A stretch of DNA of 6,009 nt. It comes from an uncultured Lachnospiraceae bacterium (GTDB lineage Bacteria; Bacillota; Clostridia; Lachnospirales; Lachnospiraceae). The translations under genes and the position numbers were made by a program. The stretch is taken from positions 1-6,009 of the forward strand of contig CATYEA010000123.1 of NCBI GenBank assembly GCA_958405355.1, in the 5' to 3' direction. Shown here one piece after another: positions 1-6,007 of this stretch. Position 1 is the first letter of the stretch, and each line of letters begins with the position of its first letter. The notes under the pieces were generated by a model that saw nothing but the letters and a program-made list of their open reading frames with translations, had not been told where the DNA came from and did no database searches.

Positions 1-1
1 A

Positions 2-952
2 TATGCAGTAGCTATGGAAGAAATCTCCAAAGTAGACGCTAGCTGTGGTATCACAATGTCCGTACATAACTCTCTTTGCTGCCCATGTATCAATGATTTC
101 GGTACAGAAGAACAGAAAGAAAAATATTTAAGACCATTAGTAAACGGAACATGGTCTGGCTGCTTCAGCTTAACAGAGCCAGGTGCTGGTACAGATGCTT
201 CCGGTGCTAAGACTATCGCTGAAAAAACAGAAGATGGTAAATATTACATCTTAAACGGTCAGAAAGTATTCGCTACAAACGGTGGATTTGCTGATGTTTA
301 CGTTGTATTCGCATTAACAGATAAGACAAAAGGACCAAAAGGTATGTCCGCATTTATCGTAGAAAAAGGTACTCCAGGTGTTATCGTTGGTGAAAACATC
401 AAACGTATGGGTATCCGTGCTGCTTCCAACGTTGAGCTTGCATTCGTAGACTGCAAGATTCCAGCAGAAAATCTGTTAGGTAAAGAAGGCAAAGGTTACG
501 GAATCGCTATGGGCGCTCTTGCTGGCGGACGTATCGGTATCGCTGCTCAGGCTACAGGTATTGCTCAGGGTGCTTTGAACGAAGCTATCAAATACTCCAA
601 AGAAAGAAAACAGTTTGGAAAACCAATTTCTTCTTTCCAGCATACACAGTTCCAGTGTGTTGAAATGCAGACAAGAATCGATGCAGCTCGTCTCTTAACA
701 TGGCGTGCAGCTAAAGCTAAAGACGATCATGAAAACTACACACCATTATCTGCTATGGCAAAATTATACGCTTCTCAGGTTGCTGTTGACGTTACACGTT
801 TTGCAGTTCAGTTAATGGGTGGATATGGATACTCCAGAGAATATCCAGTAGAACGTATGTATAGAGATGCTAAGATTACTGAAATCTACGAAGGTACATC
901 CGAAGCTATGAAGATGGTTGCCGGCGGCGCAGTAATGAACGCAGTGAAATAA
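2..952 (+). CDS. bcd: Acyl-CoA dehydrogenase, butyryl-CoA dehydrogenase type (5' truncated)
   Basis: This FAD enzyme most likely reduces crotonyl-CoA to butyryl-CoA in the cytoplasm, in complex with the EtfAB encoded just downstream. The reading frame is open from base 2 to a TAA at 950-952, giving 316 residues; family members have about 380, so roughly the first 65-70 residues lie left of the window. The ATG at 14 is internal, not the start. Counting from that Met: the first acyl-CoA dehydrogenase signature is at 51-64 (FSLTEPGAGTDASG), RKQFGKP at 198-204, and the second signature runs from Q266 to D285 around GGYGY. The expected catalytic base is the Glu of IYEGTSE (residue 293, codon 890-892). 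No frameshift or missing key residue is seen. Substrate length is inferred from the neighbours and from overall similarity to clostridial Bcd; another short-chain acyl-CoA dehydrogenase remains possible. Confidence 0.93.
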   Translation, partial: YAVAMEEISKVDASCGITMSVHNSLCCPCINDFGTEEQKEKYLRPLVNGTWSGCFSLTEPGAGTDASGAKTIAEKTEDGKYYILNGQKVFATNGGFADVYVVFALTDKTKGPKGMSAFIVEKGTPGVIVGENIKRMGIRAASNVELAFVDCKIPAENLLGKEGKGYGIAMGALAGGRIGIAAQATGIAQGALNEAIKYSKERKQFGKPISSFQHTQFQCVEMQTRIDAARLLTWRAAKAKDDHENYTPLSAMAKLYASQVAVDVTRFAVQLMGGYGYSREYPVERMYRDAKITEIYEGTSEAMKMVAGGAVMNAVK

Positions 953-957
953 GAAAT

Positions 958-964
958 AGGAGGA
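958..964 (+). promoter_or_regulatory. Ribosome binding site of etfB
   Basis: AGGAGGA lies 7 bases before the ATG at 972. It sits in the 19-base gap after the dehydrogenase stop codon and fixes the etfB start. A near-perfect Shine-Dalgarno sequence suggests strong translation. Confidence 0.9.
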
Positions 965-971
965 AGAAATC

Positions 972-1766
972 ATGAAGATTGTTGTTTGTGCAAAACAGGT
1001 ACCGGATACAACCGAAGTTAAATTAGATCCAAAAACTGGTACATTGATCCGTGATGGTGTGCCAAGTATTATTAACCCAGATGATAAAGCAGGTATCGAA
1101 GCTGCTTTACAGTTAAAAGAAAAATGCCCGGGAAGTACAGTTACTGTTCTCTCCATGGGACCTGCTCAGGCAGATGTTGCTTTAAGAGAAGCATTGGCTA
1201 TGGGTTGTGACGAAGCTATTCTTGTAACAGACAGAGCATTTGGTGGAGCTGATACATGGGCTACATCTTCTACAATTGCTGCTGCATTAAAGAAAATCGA
1301 CTATGATGTAATCATCACAGGCCGTCAGGCTATCGATGGTGATACAGCTCAGGTTGGACCACAGATCGCTGAACACCTTGGACTGCCACAGGTAAGCTAC
1401 GCTGAAAACGTTGAAATCGATGGCGATTGCCTGAAAGTACAGCGTCAGTTTGAAGACCGTTACCACATCATCAAAGTTAAAATGCCTTGCGTTATCACAG
1501 CTTTAGCAGAACTTGCAGAGCCTAGATACATGACAGTTGCTGGTATCGTTGATGCTTATGATTCCAAAGAAGTTAAAGTTTGGGGTCTTGAAGATCTTAA
1601 AGATACAGTTGATGAAGCTAATATCGGTCTTAAAGGATCTCCTACAAGAGTTAAACAGTCCTTCACAAAACAGCCTAAGGCTGCTGGTACAGTATTAAAA
1701 GACTTAACACCAGACGAAGCTGTTGACGCAATCGTAGCTAAACTGAAAGAGAAATATATTATCTAA
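972..1766 (+). CDS. etfB: Electron transfer flavoprotein, beta subunit
   Basis: EtfB pairs with EtfA to pass electrons between NADH, ferredoxin and the acyl-CoA dehydrogenase. The product is 264 residues, close to the usual family length, and starts with the typical MKIVVCAKQVPDT. The nucleotide-binding part includes VLSMGP at 59-64, GCDEAILVTDRAFGGADT at 78-95 and GRQAIDGDTAQVGP at 117-130. EPRYMTV at 183-189 and the LKGSPTRVKQSFT stretch near 220-232 are also characteristic of the family. The GDTAQVGP form, with the long DRAFGGADT loop, resembles EtfB of anaerobes whose EtfAB is bifurcating and carries a second FAD, rather than the AMP-binding mitochondrial type (GKQAIDDDCNQTGQ in human ETFB). 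The gene lies 19 bases after the dehydrogenase and 23 before etfA, so all three are very likely one transcript. The family call is certain; bifurcation is inferred. Confidence 0.97.
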   Translation: MKIVVCAKQVPDTTEVKLDPKTGTLIRDGVPSIINPDDKAGIEAALQLKEKCPGSTVTVLSMGPAQADVALREALAMGCDEAILVTDRAFGGADTWATSSTIAAALKKIDYDVIITGRQAIDGDTAQVGPQIAEHLGLPQVSYAENVEIDGDCLKVQRQFEDRYHIIKVKMPCVITALAELAEPRYMTVAGIVDAYDSKEVKVWGLEDLKDTVDEANIGLKGSPTRVKQSFTKQPKAAGTVLKDLTPDEAVDAIVAKLKEKYII

Positions 1767-1774
1767 TCTAAGTC

Positions 1775-1780
1775 AGGAGG
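1775..1780 (+). promoter_or_regulatory. Ribosome binding site of etfA, with an overlapping two-codon ORF
   Basis: AGGAGG sits 9 bases before the etfA ATG at 1790. Between them is another ATG (1785-1787), which opens a two-codon frame (ATG AAA TGA, 1785-1793) whose TGA overlaps the etfA ATG as ATGA. The first ATG is only 4 bases from the Shine-Dalgarno, so 1790 is the better-spaced start and gives the normal EtfA N-terminus. Confidence 0.85.
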
Positions 1781-1789
1781 TTCAATGAA

Positions 1790-2776
1790 ATGAGTAAGAA
1801 CGTATTTGTTATTGCCGAACAGAGAGACGGCAAAATTATGAAAGTAAGTTATGAATTAATCGGAAAAGCCAGAGAACTCGCTAATGACTTAGGACAGGAC
1901 GTTGTAGCAGTTCTTATGGGTTCCGGTGTTGAAGCTGTTGCTGGCGATTTAGCAAAAGCTGGTGCAGATAAAGTTATCGTTGTTGACGATCCAATGCTTG
2001 CAGAATATGTAACTGAGCCATATGCTAAAGCTACTACAGCTGTTATCAAAGCTAATGACCCAGAAATCGTATTATTCGGCGCTTCCTCTATCGGTAGAGA
2101 TTTAGCTCCTCGTGTTTCTGCAAGAATTCATACAGGTTTGACAGCTGACTGTACAAAACTGGAAATCGACCCAGAAACAAAATTATTGAACATGACTCGT
2201 CCAGCATTCGGTGGTAACATCATGGCTACTATCCTTTGCGCAGATCACAGACCTCAGATGGCTACAGTACGTCCAGGCGTTATGCAGGCATTAGAATCCT
2301 GTGACAAAGTTGGCGAAGTTGAAAAATTTGCTGTAGAATTTACACCAGCAGATATGAATGTTGAAATCTGTGAAGTTGTTAAAACAGATAAGAAATCTGT
2401 TGATATCACAGAAGCTAAGATCCTTGTATCCGGTGGACGTGGACTTGGTTCCGCTGAAGGCTTTGCACAGTTGAAAGACCTTGCAGACGTTCTTGGCGGT
2501 GAAGTTGCTGCTTCCAGAGCTGCTGTAGATAGCGGTTGGATTGAAAAAGATCGTCAGGTTGGTCAGACAGGTAAAACTGTTCGTCCTGACCTCTATGTTG
2601 CTTGTGGTATTTCCGGAGCTATTCAGCATGCAGCTGGTATGGAAGAATCCGAATTTATCGTAGCTATCAACAAAGAAGAATCTGCACCAATCTTCGGTAT
2701 CTGCGATTTAGGTATCGTAGGCGACCTGAACAAGATCGTTCCGAAGTTAACAGAAGCTTTAAAAAAAGTTGACTAA
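1790..2776 (+). CDS. etfA: Electron transfer flavoprotein, alpha subunit
   Basis: EtfA forms the heterodimer with EtfB and holds the FAD that delivers electrons to the acyl-CoA dehydrogenase. The product is 328 residues with the standard two-domain plan. The N-terminal Rossmann-like domain (about 1-200) begins MSKNVFVIAEQRDGK and contains VLFGASSIGRDLAPRVSARIHTGL at 94-117. The C-terminal FAD domain carries ILVSGGRG at 211-218, SRAAVDSGW at 242-250, VGQTGKTVRP at 257-266, the ETF-alpha signature LYVACGISGAIQH at 268-280, and INKEESAPIF at 293-302. There is no N-terminal ferredoxin-like [4Fe-4S] extension, which some clostridial EtfA proteins carry, so any ferredoxin must be a separate protein. 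It is the last gene of the operon; a hairpin follows 12 bases after the stop. Codons are of the same highly biased type as in bcd and etfB, consistent with high expression. Confidence 0.97.
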   Translation: MSKNVFVIAEQRDGKIMKVSYELIGKARELANDLGQDVVAVLMGSGVEAVAGDLAKAGADKVIVVDDPMLAEYVTEPYAKATTAVIKANDPEIVLFGASSIGRDLAPRVSARIHTGLTADCTKLEIDPETKLLNMTRPAFGGNIMATILCADHRPQMATVRPGVMQALESCDKVGEVEKFAVEFTPADMNVEICEVVKTDKKSVDITEAKILVSGGRGLGSAEGFAQLKDLADVLGGEVAASRAAVDSGWIEKDRQVGQTGKTVRPDLYVACGISGAIQHAAGMEESEFIVAINKEESAPIFGICDLGIVGDLNKIVPKLTEALKKVD

Positions 2777-2788
2777 TTAAAATATTTT

Positions 2789-2831
2789 AGGTATTTCAGG
2801 GGATCGCACCAATCCCCTGAAATATCTCTTT
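2789..2831 (+). terminator. Hairpin after etfA, probable intrinsic terminator
   Basis: A perfect 13-bp inverted repeat pairs 2792-2804 (TATTTCAGGGGAT) with 2812-2824 around a 7-base loop (CGCACCA). It extends by three further pairs, one of them G-U, to 2789 and 2827. The stem starts 12 bases after the etfA stop. The following tract (TCTCTTTA) is a poor U-run, so it may terminate incompletely or protect the mRNA 3' end, leaving the stronger dyad at 2875-2936 to finish the job. Confidence 0.75.
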
Positions 2832-2874
2832 ATAATGAATATTAAAAATATCCCTAAGCTTAAACTTATAATGC

Positions 2875-2936
2875 AATATAATTACAGAAAAAAAGACGGT
2901 ATCCGAAAGGCCCGTCTTTTTTCCTGTAATTATATT
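2875..2936. terminator. Large bidirectional terminator between convergent etfA and the DUF1576 gene
   Basis: Outer arms 2875-2887 (AATATAATTACAG) and 2924-2936 are perfectly complementary over 13 bp. Inside are A7 at 2888-2894 against T6 at 2917-2922 (one A-C mismatch), then the GC-rich core GACGG 2895-2899 with CCGTC 2912-2916. The apical region can fold CC-GAAA-GG (2903-2910), a GNRA tetraloop. Read rightward, the core is followed by T6; read leftward, it is followed by T7. It therefore fits an intrinsic terminator for both the etf operon and the membrane-protein gene, whose stop codon lies only 4 bases away. Confidence 0.92.
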
Positions 2937-2940
2937 TTTT

Positions 2941-4320
2941 TTATTCACCTTTTACCTTCATATGTGGGAAATGGTGCTCCAGAATTGGTACAAGGATCAA
3001 TGCAGTAATTCCGGCTGTGAAACCGCCGTTAAACAGCATAAATCCGCCGTGAACGGCTGCGGTTGAAGTGCATAATGAAGCACTGATGATTCCGGCAGCA
3101 ATTCCGACCCGCCAGCCATATCTTCCGGCCATTGGTGCCAATCCGGTGGCGAAGGCTACACCGTTTATATAACCCTGGGTCGTCAAAGTCCATGGAACAG
3201 CTTCTCCTTTTATGATACATAGAAAAGTGACACATATGAAAAGAAGGCCGTACCCGACAAATATAGACCAGGTATTTTTCGGATGCTGGCCAATGGCTGC
3301 AAAGGTCATAGCTGCAAAAATGGCACCCACTGTTGGTCCTGTAAAGGCCATGCCTTCAGTCAGAAGCATAATGAGATTCATATAGGCAAGCACCATAAAA
3401 CCATAACATCCAAAATTGATAAAGCATAGCGGCATACCGTATTTCTCAGCAAAATTCGACCAGTGGCCCGTTTCTTTTATGAGGTTTCTGTAACCTTTAA
3501 AGCTTTTTCCATTCAATATATAACCAATGATCAGCGAGGCGCCAAATAGAATCAGAAAAAACAAATTGGCGAAAAACCAATTGGATTCACCGAGCCCATC
3601 ATAGAACGGATTATTTGGCTCTATAAGGCCTGCGGATTCACGGCCAATGGTTTTATATAGGAAAGCATATAAAAACCCTCCTACGAGGCCAAATGCCAGT
3701 CCGCCGTTATATAGGTTATATCCTTTGTGCATCCATAAAGCCCCTTCCAGCATCCCGGGAAGAGCAATACCGGCGGCCAGCCCGACGACAATTGTTAACA
3801 GAACTCCTGTTAATGTTATGTGGACATCGCCCTGAACATAAGCATCACCCAAGGTGTATCGAAAAAGCATCTCGCTGACCAGAGGCCCGAAAGCCATCGA
3901 AAACATGGCAATATGCAGATATTCTCTAAAATCTTTTTTTCTGTGGTGATAGTAAATGATCACACCGATATAGCAGGGCCATATATTCAGGAAATTCATT
4001 CCATAGAAGCAATGAGCGACTAAAAGCATATAAGCGGCCAAAAAGGATGGTGTTGTTCGTGCACGGCATAAAACGGTGATCAACAGACAGGTCAGGCTGC
4101 ATATTGCTGCATTAAAAAAGGTGCCGGCCACGCCGCCAATCCCAAAATAGTCTGTAATCAGAGGACAGGGGGAAATGAGAATTTCCTTCCATCCGCTTAT
4201 AAGGCCGCTAAATCCGCCGCTGAAAGGAGCCGCTGCGGCTGCGGCTGCCAATAGAGCAAGCCCTATTCCAAAGCAAAATCTTTTGATTAAAATGTCATTT
4301 GTGTTTGTAACTCTCTTCAC
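2941..4320 (-). CDS. DUF1576-like polytopic membrane protein of unknown function
   Basis: This 459-residue, very hydrophobic protein is recognised from memory as the DUF1576 family; no biochemical function is known to me. Hydrophobic stretches at about 14-32, 60-84, 93-124 (possibly two helices), 135-153, 167-189, 203-221, 248-269, 297-321, 327-345, 351-371, 383-400, 404-420 and 428-446 indicate roughly 12-14 membrane helices. The two halves look alike: GMNFLNIWPCYIGV (107-120) matches GQHPKNTWSIFVGY (344-357), and HKGYNLYNGGLAFG (198-211) matches HGGFMLFNGGFTAG (424-437). This suggests an internal duplication, a common plan in transporters. The start is a GTG at 4318-4320; no ATG lies in frame upstream before a stop codon at 4381-4383, and AAGAAGGG (4327-4334, minus strand) is a moderate Shine-Dalgarno 6 bases away. 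The first helix has seven consecutive alanines (25-31). There is no signal peptide cleavage site or soluble domain. Transport is only a structural guess. Confidence 0.85.
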   Translation of the reverse strand: MKRVTNTNDILIKRFCFGIGLALLAAAAAAAPFSGGFSGLISGWKEILISPCPLITDYFGIGGVAGTFFNAAICSLTCLLITVLCRARTTPSFLAAYMLLVAHCFYGMNFLNIWPCYIGVIIYYHHRKKDFREYLHIAMFSMAFGPLVSEMLFRYTLGDAYVQGDVHITLTGVLLTIVVGLAAGIALPGMLEGALWMHKGYNLYNGGLAFGLVGGFLYAFLYKTIGRESAGLIEPNNPFYDGLGESNWFFANLFFLILFGASLIIGYILNGKSFKGYRNLIKETGHWSNFAEKYGMPLCFINFGCYGFMVLAYMNLIMLLTEGMAFTGPTVGAIFAAMTFAAIGQHPKNTWSIFVGYGLLFICVTFLCIIKGEAVPWTLTTQGYINGVAFATGLAPMAGRYGWRVGIAAGIISASLCTSTAAVHGGFMLFNGGFTAGITALILVPILEHHFPHMKVKGE

Positions 4321-4337
4321 GTATTTCCCTTCTTTTG

Positions 4338-4366
4338 TTGATTTTTTGTTTTTATGAGCGTATGAT
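4338..4366 (+). promoter_or_regulatory. Sigma-A-like promoter of the VanZ-family gene
   Basis: TTGATT (4338-4343) and TATGAT (4361-4366) are separated by exactly 17 bases and match the consensus at 4 of 6 and 5 of 6 positions. Transcription would start near 4373, about 38 bases before the ATG at 4411. No equally good pair was found on the minus strand for the divergent DUF1576 gene; the best -10 there is TAAAAT (4383-4378), without a -35. Confidence 0.6.
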
Positions 4367-4410
4367 AAGAAGAAAACATTTTATGTACTTACTTAAAGGA
4401 CTGGTGATTT

Positions 4411-4959
4411 ATGCTAAAACGTATTTTATTTTTTATATTGAAACCCTTCTCATTTGTGCCTATGTTGGCTATGATGGCGCTTATTTTTTCTTTTTCTGCC
4501 CAATCCGGCGTGGATTCGGGCCAGCTCAGTCACAGGGTGAGCTGTAAAATTGTAGAAGTCGGCGGCCGGATTCTGGATAAGCCGTTAGAGGACTGGCAGG
4601 TTGAGGACTATGCGGATAGGATTGAGCCGCTGGTGCGTAAAGCGGCCCATATGACAGAATATTTTATTCTTGCCATTACCGTGGCTTTGCCTTTCTATGT
4701 TTATGGTCTTCGTGGCTTTCCGCTTTTGCTGGTGGCCGGTATCATCTGTGTCGGTTTTGCCTGTACCGATGAGTATCATCAATCCTTTGTCGCTGGCCGG
4801 GGGCCATCGTTGAGAGATGTGTGTATCGACAGTACGGGCGCTTTCTTCGGAATCATGCTTGTACGAATTGTTTGCTGGACGCTGCTGGCGCCTTCCAGAG
4901 CTGCGAAACGTCGCAGGCGGCGGGCGAAACAGCGGCAGTATAAAGCTGTTGGCCGCTAG
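4411..4959 (+). CDS. VanZ-family membrane protein
   Basis: This 182-residue protein shows the VanZ-like pattern: FSFSAQSG at 26-33 after the first helix, RKAAHMTEYF at 76-85, DEYHQSFVAGRGPSLRDV at 120-137 and ID at 139-140. Four membrane helices are visible at about 12-30, 84-100, 103-118 and 142-160, and the tail is strongly basic (K166, R167-R171, then KQR), expected on the cytoplasmic side. VanZ of the Tn1546 cluster gives low-level teicoplanin resistance, but most chromosomal relatives have no known role. No vanH, vanA or vanX gene is in view, so resistance should not be assumed. AAAGGA (4395-4400) lies 10 bases before the ATG, and a second anti-SD match (GGTGA, 4403-4407) is closer; together they support this start. 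The gene has its own promoter, diverges from the DUF1576 gene and overlaps the end of lysR by 4 bases. More GC-rich codons are used than in the etf operon. Confidence 0.9.
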   Translation: MLKRILFFILKPFSFVPMLAMMALIFSFSAQSGVDSGQLSHRVSCKIVEVGGRILDKPLEDWQVEDYADRIEPLVRKAAHMTEYFILAITVALPFYVYGLRGFPLLLVAGIICVGFACTDEYHQSFVAGRGPSLRDVCIDSTGAFFGIMLVRIVCWTLLAPSRAAKRRRRRAKQRQYKAVGR

Positions 4960-5879
4960 AAAGCAGGGCGTATAAAAGGTGTGCGCAGTGAACGGTGACA
5001 CAGAGCATATTCGCGCAGCGCATTTGCGGCCGGAGACATGTATACCTTATCTTTCCATACCATATAGATTGGGTGGAAAAAATTCAAATCAGATACCTTT
5101 AAAAGTTTTATGTTTGTTGTATAGAGGCTCGAATTTTCAATAACAAAACCGAGGCCAAGACCTTTTGCTACCATATGAGTGATGGTATATGGGTCGTTAA
5201 CGGAAAAAACGGTTTTTAAGTGGAAGTCCGGGCCTGCTGTTTTCTGGATGGCGCGATGAATGGTTGAGGCGATACCGGTAGCGTAATTGTAGTTGATAAA
5301 GCCTTCATCCCGAATATCGTCAAAACATACCTCTGAGCATTCAGCAAGAGGGTGGTCTGCCGGAACAGCCAGAAATATTTCTTCGGCATACAGAAGATCA
5401 CGGCTGATCGAAGGATATTCTTCGGCCTGGTTAAATTCACTGCAAAATCCTAAATCCAGTTGATTTGCATTCAGCTCTGATAAAATCTGCCGGGTTGTTT
5501 TCTGGGATAATTCGATGTGGATCTGAGGGTATTTTTTATAAAAGCGGCTCAAAAGTTCTGGGAGATAGTTCGTACCTACAGAAAAAATACTGCTCACATG
5601 AACATCACCGGTACATATATTTGCAGCCTTCTGTATAAAATGAATACCATCTTCAATCTCGTCCGTTGCATTCGCAACATAATTGTAAAACATCTTTCCA
5701 TATCGGTTTAATTGAATATTTCTGCCTGATTTTTCAAAGAGAACGATTCCGAGTTCTTCTTCCAAATTGGCAATGGCTTTACTTAAAGCGGAAGTGGAAA
5801 TAAAAAGTTCTTCAGAGGCGCGGGTAAGATGTTCACATTCAGCGACCTTTTTAAAGTAAATTAGATGTTGCCAGTTCAT
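4956..5879 (-). CDS. LysR-type transcriptional regulator
   Basis: This 307-residue protein is a normal-length LysR-family DNA-binding regulator. The N-terminal winged helix-turn-helix is clear: MNWQHLIYFKKVAE (1-14), then HLTRASEELFISTSALSKAI (17-36), NLEEELGIVLFEKSGRNIQL (38-57) and NRYG (58-61). A linker helix follows (about 62-88) and then the two-lobed effector domain (about 91-295), including LDLGFCSE at 141-148, FLAVPADHPLA at 169-179 and VAKGLGLGFV at 237-246. The effector cannot be told from sequence. The ATG at 5877-5879 is well supported by AAAGGAG 7 bases upstream. The TAG stop interlocks with the VanZ stop. Regulators of this type often control a divergent neighbour, here to the right of the window, and often themselves through the shared intergenic region. 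There is no sequence link to butyrate metabolism. Confidence 0.95.
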   Translation of the reverse strand: MNWQHLIYFKKVAECEHLTRASEELFISTSALSKAIANLEEELGIVLFEKSGRNIQLNRYGKMFYNYVANATDEIEDGIHFIQKAANICTGDVHVSSIFSVGTNYLPELLSRFYKKYPQIHIELSQKTTRQILSELNANQLDLGFCSEFNQAEEYPSISRDLLYAEEIFLAVPADHPLAECSEVCFDDIRDEGFINYNYATGIASTIHRAIQKTAGPDFHLKTVFSVNDPYTITHMVAKGLGLGFVIENSSLYTTNIKLLKVSDLNFFHPIYMVWKDKVYMSPAANALREYALCHRSLRTPFIRPAF

Positions 5880-5886
5880 AAGAATG

Positions 5887-5893
5887 CTCCTTT
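5887..5893 (-). promoter_or_regulatory. Ribosome binding site of lysR
   Basis: Read on the minus strand, AAAGGAG lies 7 bases before the ATG at 5879. It settles the start of the regulator. Confidence 0.85.
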
Positions 5894-5914
5894 AACAAAA
5901 ATTTTACATGTTTC

Positions 5915-5923
5915 ATTATATCA
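5915..5923 (-). promoter_or_regulatory. Extended -10 promoter of lysR
   Basis: On the minus strand the sequence reads TGATATAAT, a perfect TATAAT with the TG of an extended -10. No good -35 is found 16-18 bases further upstream, which extended -10 promoters tolerate. Transcription would start near 5908, leaving a leader of about 30 bases before the lysR ATG. Confidence 0.75.
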
Positions 5924-5941
5924 CTTCGTGGTCAGGAATAG

Positions 5942-5975
5942 TTGAATTTTAGGAAAGATTTTCTTGAATTTTGGG
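5942..5975. repeat. Pair of 12-bp direct repeats, candidate LysR operator
   Basis: TTGAATTTTAGG (5942-5953) and TTGAATTTTGGG (5964-5975) differ at one base and repeat at 22 bp, about two helical turns, so both would face the same side of the DNA. Between them is a small dyad, GAAA-GAT-TTTC (5953-5963). The pair lies upstream of the lysR -10 and just left of a possible rightward -35, where LysR-type regulators usually bind. Binding by this regulator is inferred, and the AT-richness tempers the significance. Confidence 0.45.
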
Positions 5976-5978
5976 ATG

Positions 5979-6007
5979 TAGACGTGATGCTTAAAAGGGA
6001 TTACAAT
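5979..6007 (+). promoter_or_regulatory. Possible rightward promoter for a gene beyond the window
   Basis: TAGACG (5979-5984) and TACAAT (6002-6007) are 17 bases apart, matching the -35 and -10 consensus at 4 of 6 and 5 of 6. A start near 6014 would place the direct repeats at about -72 to -39. The gene itself is not visible, so this is tentative. Confidence 0.35.

Noticed and set aside
812..1156. Open frame of 114 codons on the minus strand across the bcd-etfB junction
   Set aside because: It lies opposite two certain genes, spans their junction, has no family resemblance, and is a by-product of the biased codons on the coding strand.
2291..2629. Open frame of 112 codons on the minus strand inside etfA
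   Set aside because: It is fully antisense to a conserved part of etfA; composition is Ser/Asn/Phe-rich with no recognisable domain, typical of a shadow frame.
2761..2767. A7 run near the etfA stop as a programmed frameshift site
   Set aside because: A -1 slip would reach a TGA after one further codon (AGT), changing only the last residues; no stimulatory structure lies at the right distance and no longer product would result.
2825..2874. TATAAT-like words between the two hairpins as a promoter or small RNA gene
   Set aside because: The stretch is simply AT-rich; no paired -35 at a proper spacing was found and there is nothing obvious to transcribe before the next terminator.
4335..4547. 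Forward frame of 70 codons starting upstream of VanZ
   Set aside because: It overlaps the VanZ start in another frame and lacks a ribosome binding site; the 4411 frame carries all the VanZ motifs.
4901..4916. Short hairpin inside the VanZ gene as a lysR terminator
   Set aside because: The stem is only 6 bp with no T-run on either side and lies in codons for the conserved basic tail.
4411..4959. VanZ protein as a sign of a glycopeptide resistance cluster
   Set aside because: No ligase, dehydrogenase, dipeptidase or two-component genes are present; VanZ-like proteins are common in Clostridia without resistance clusters.
4585..5001. Open frame of 138 codons on the minus strand over the VanZ gene and the lysR end
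   Set aside because: It is antisense to the conserved VanZ motifs and overlaps lysR in another frame; no plausible protein family.
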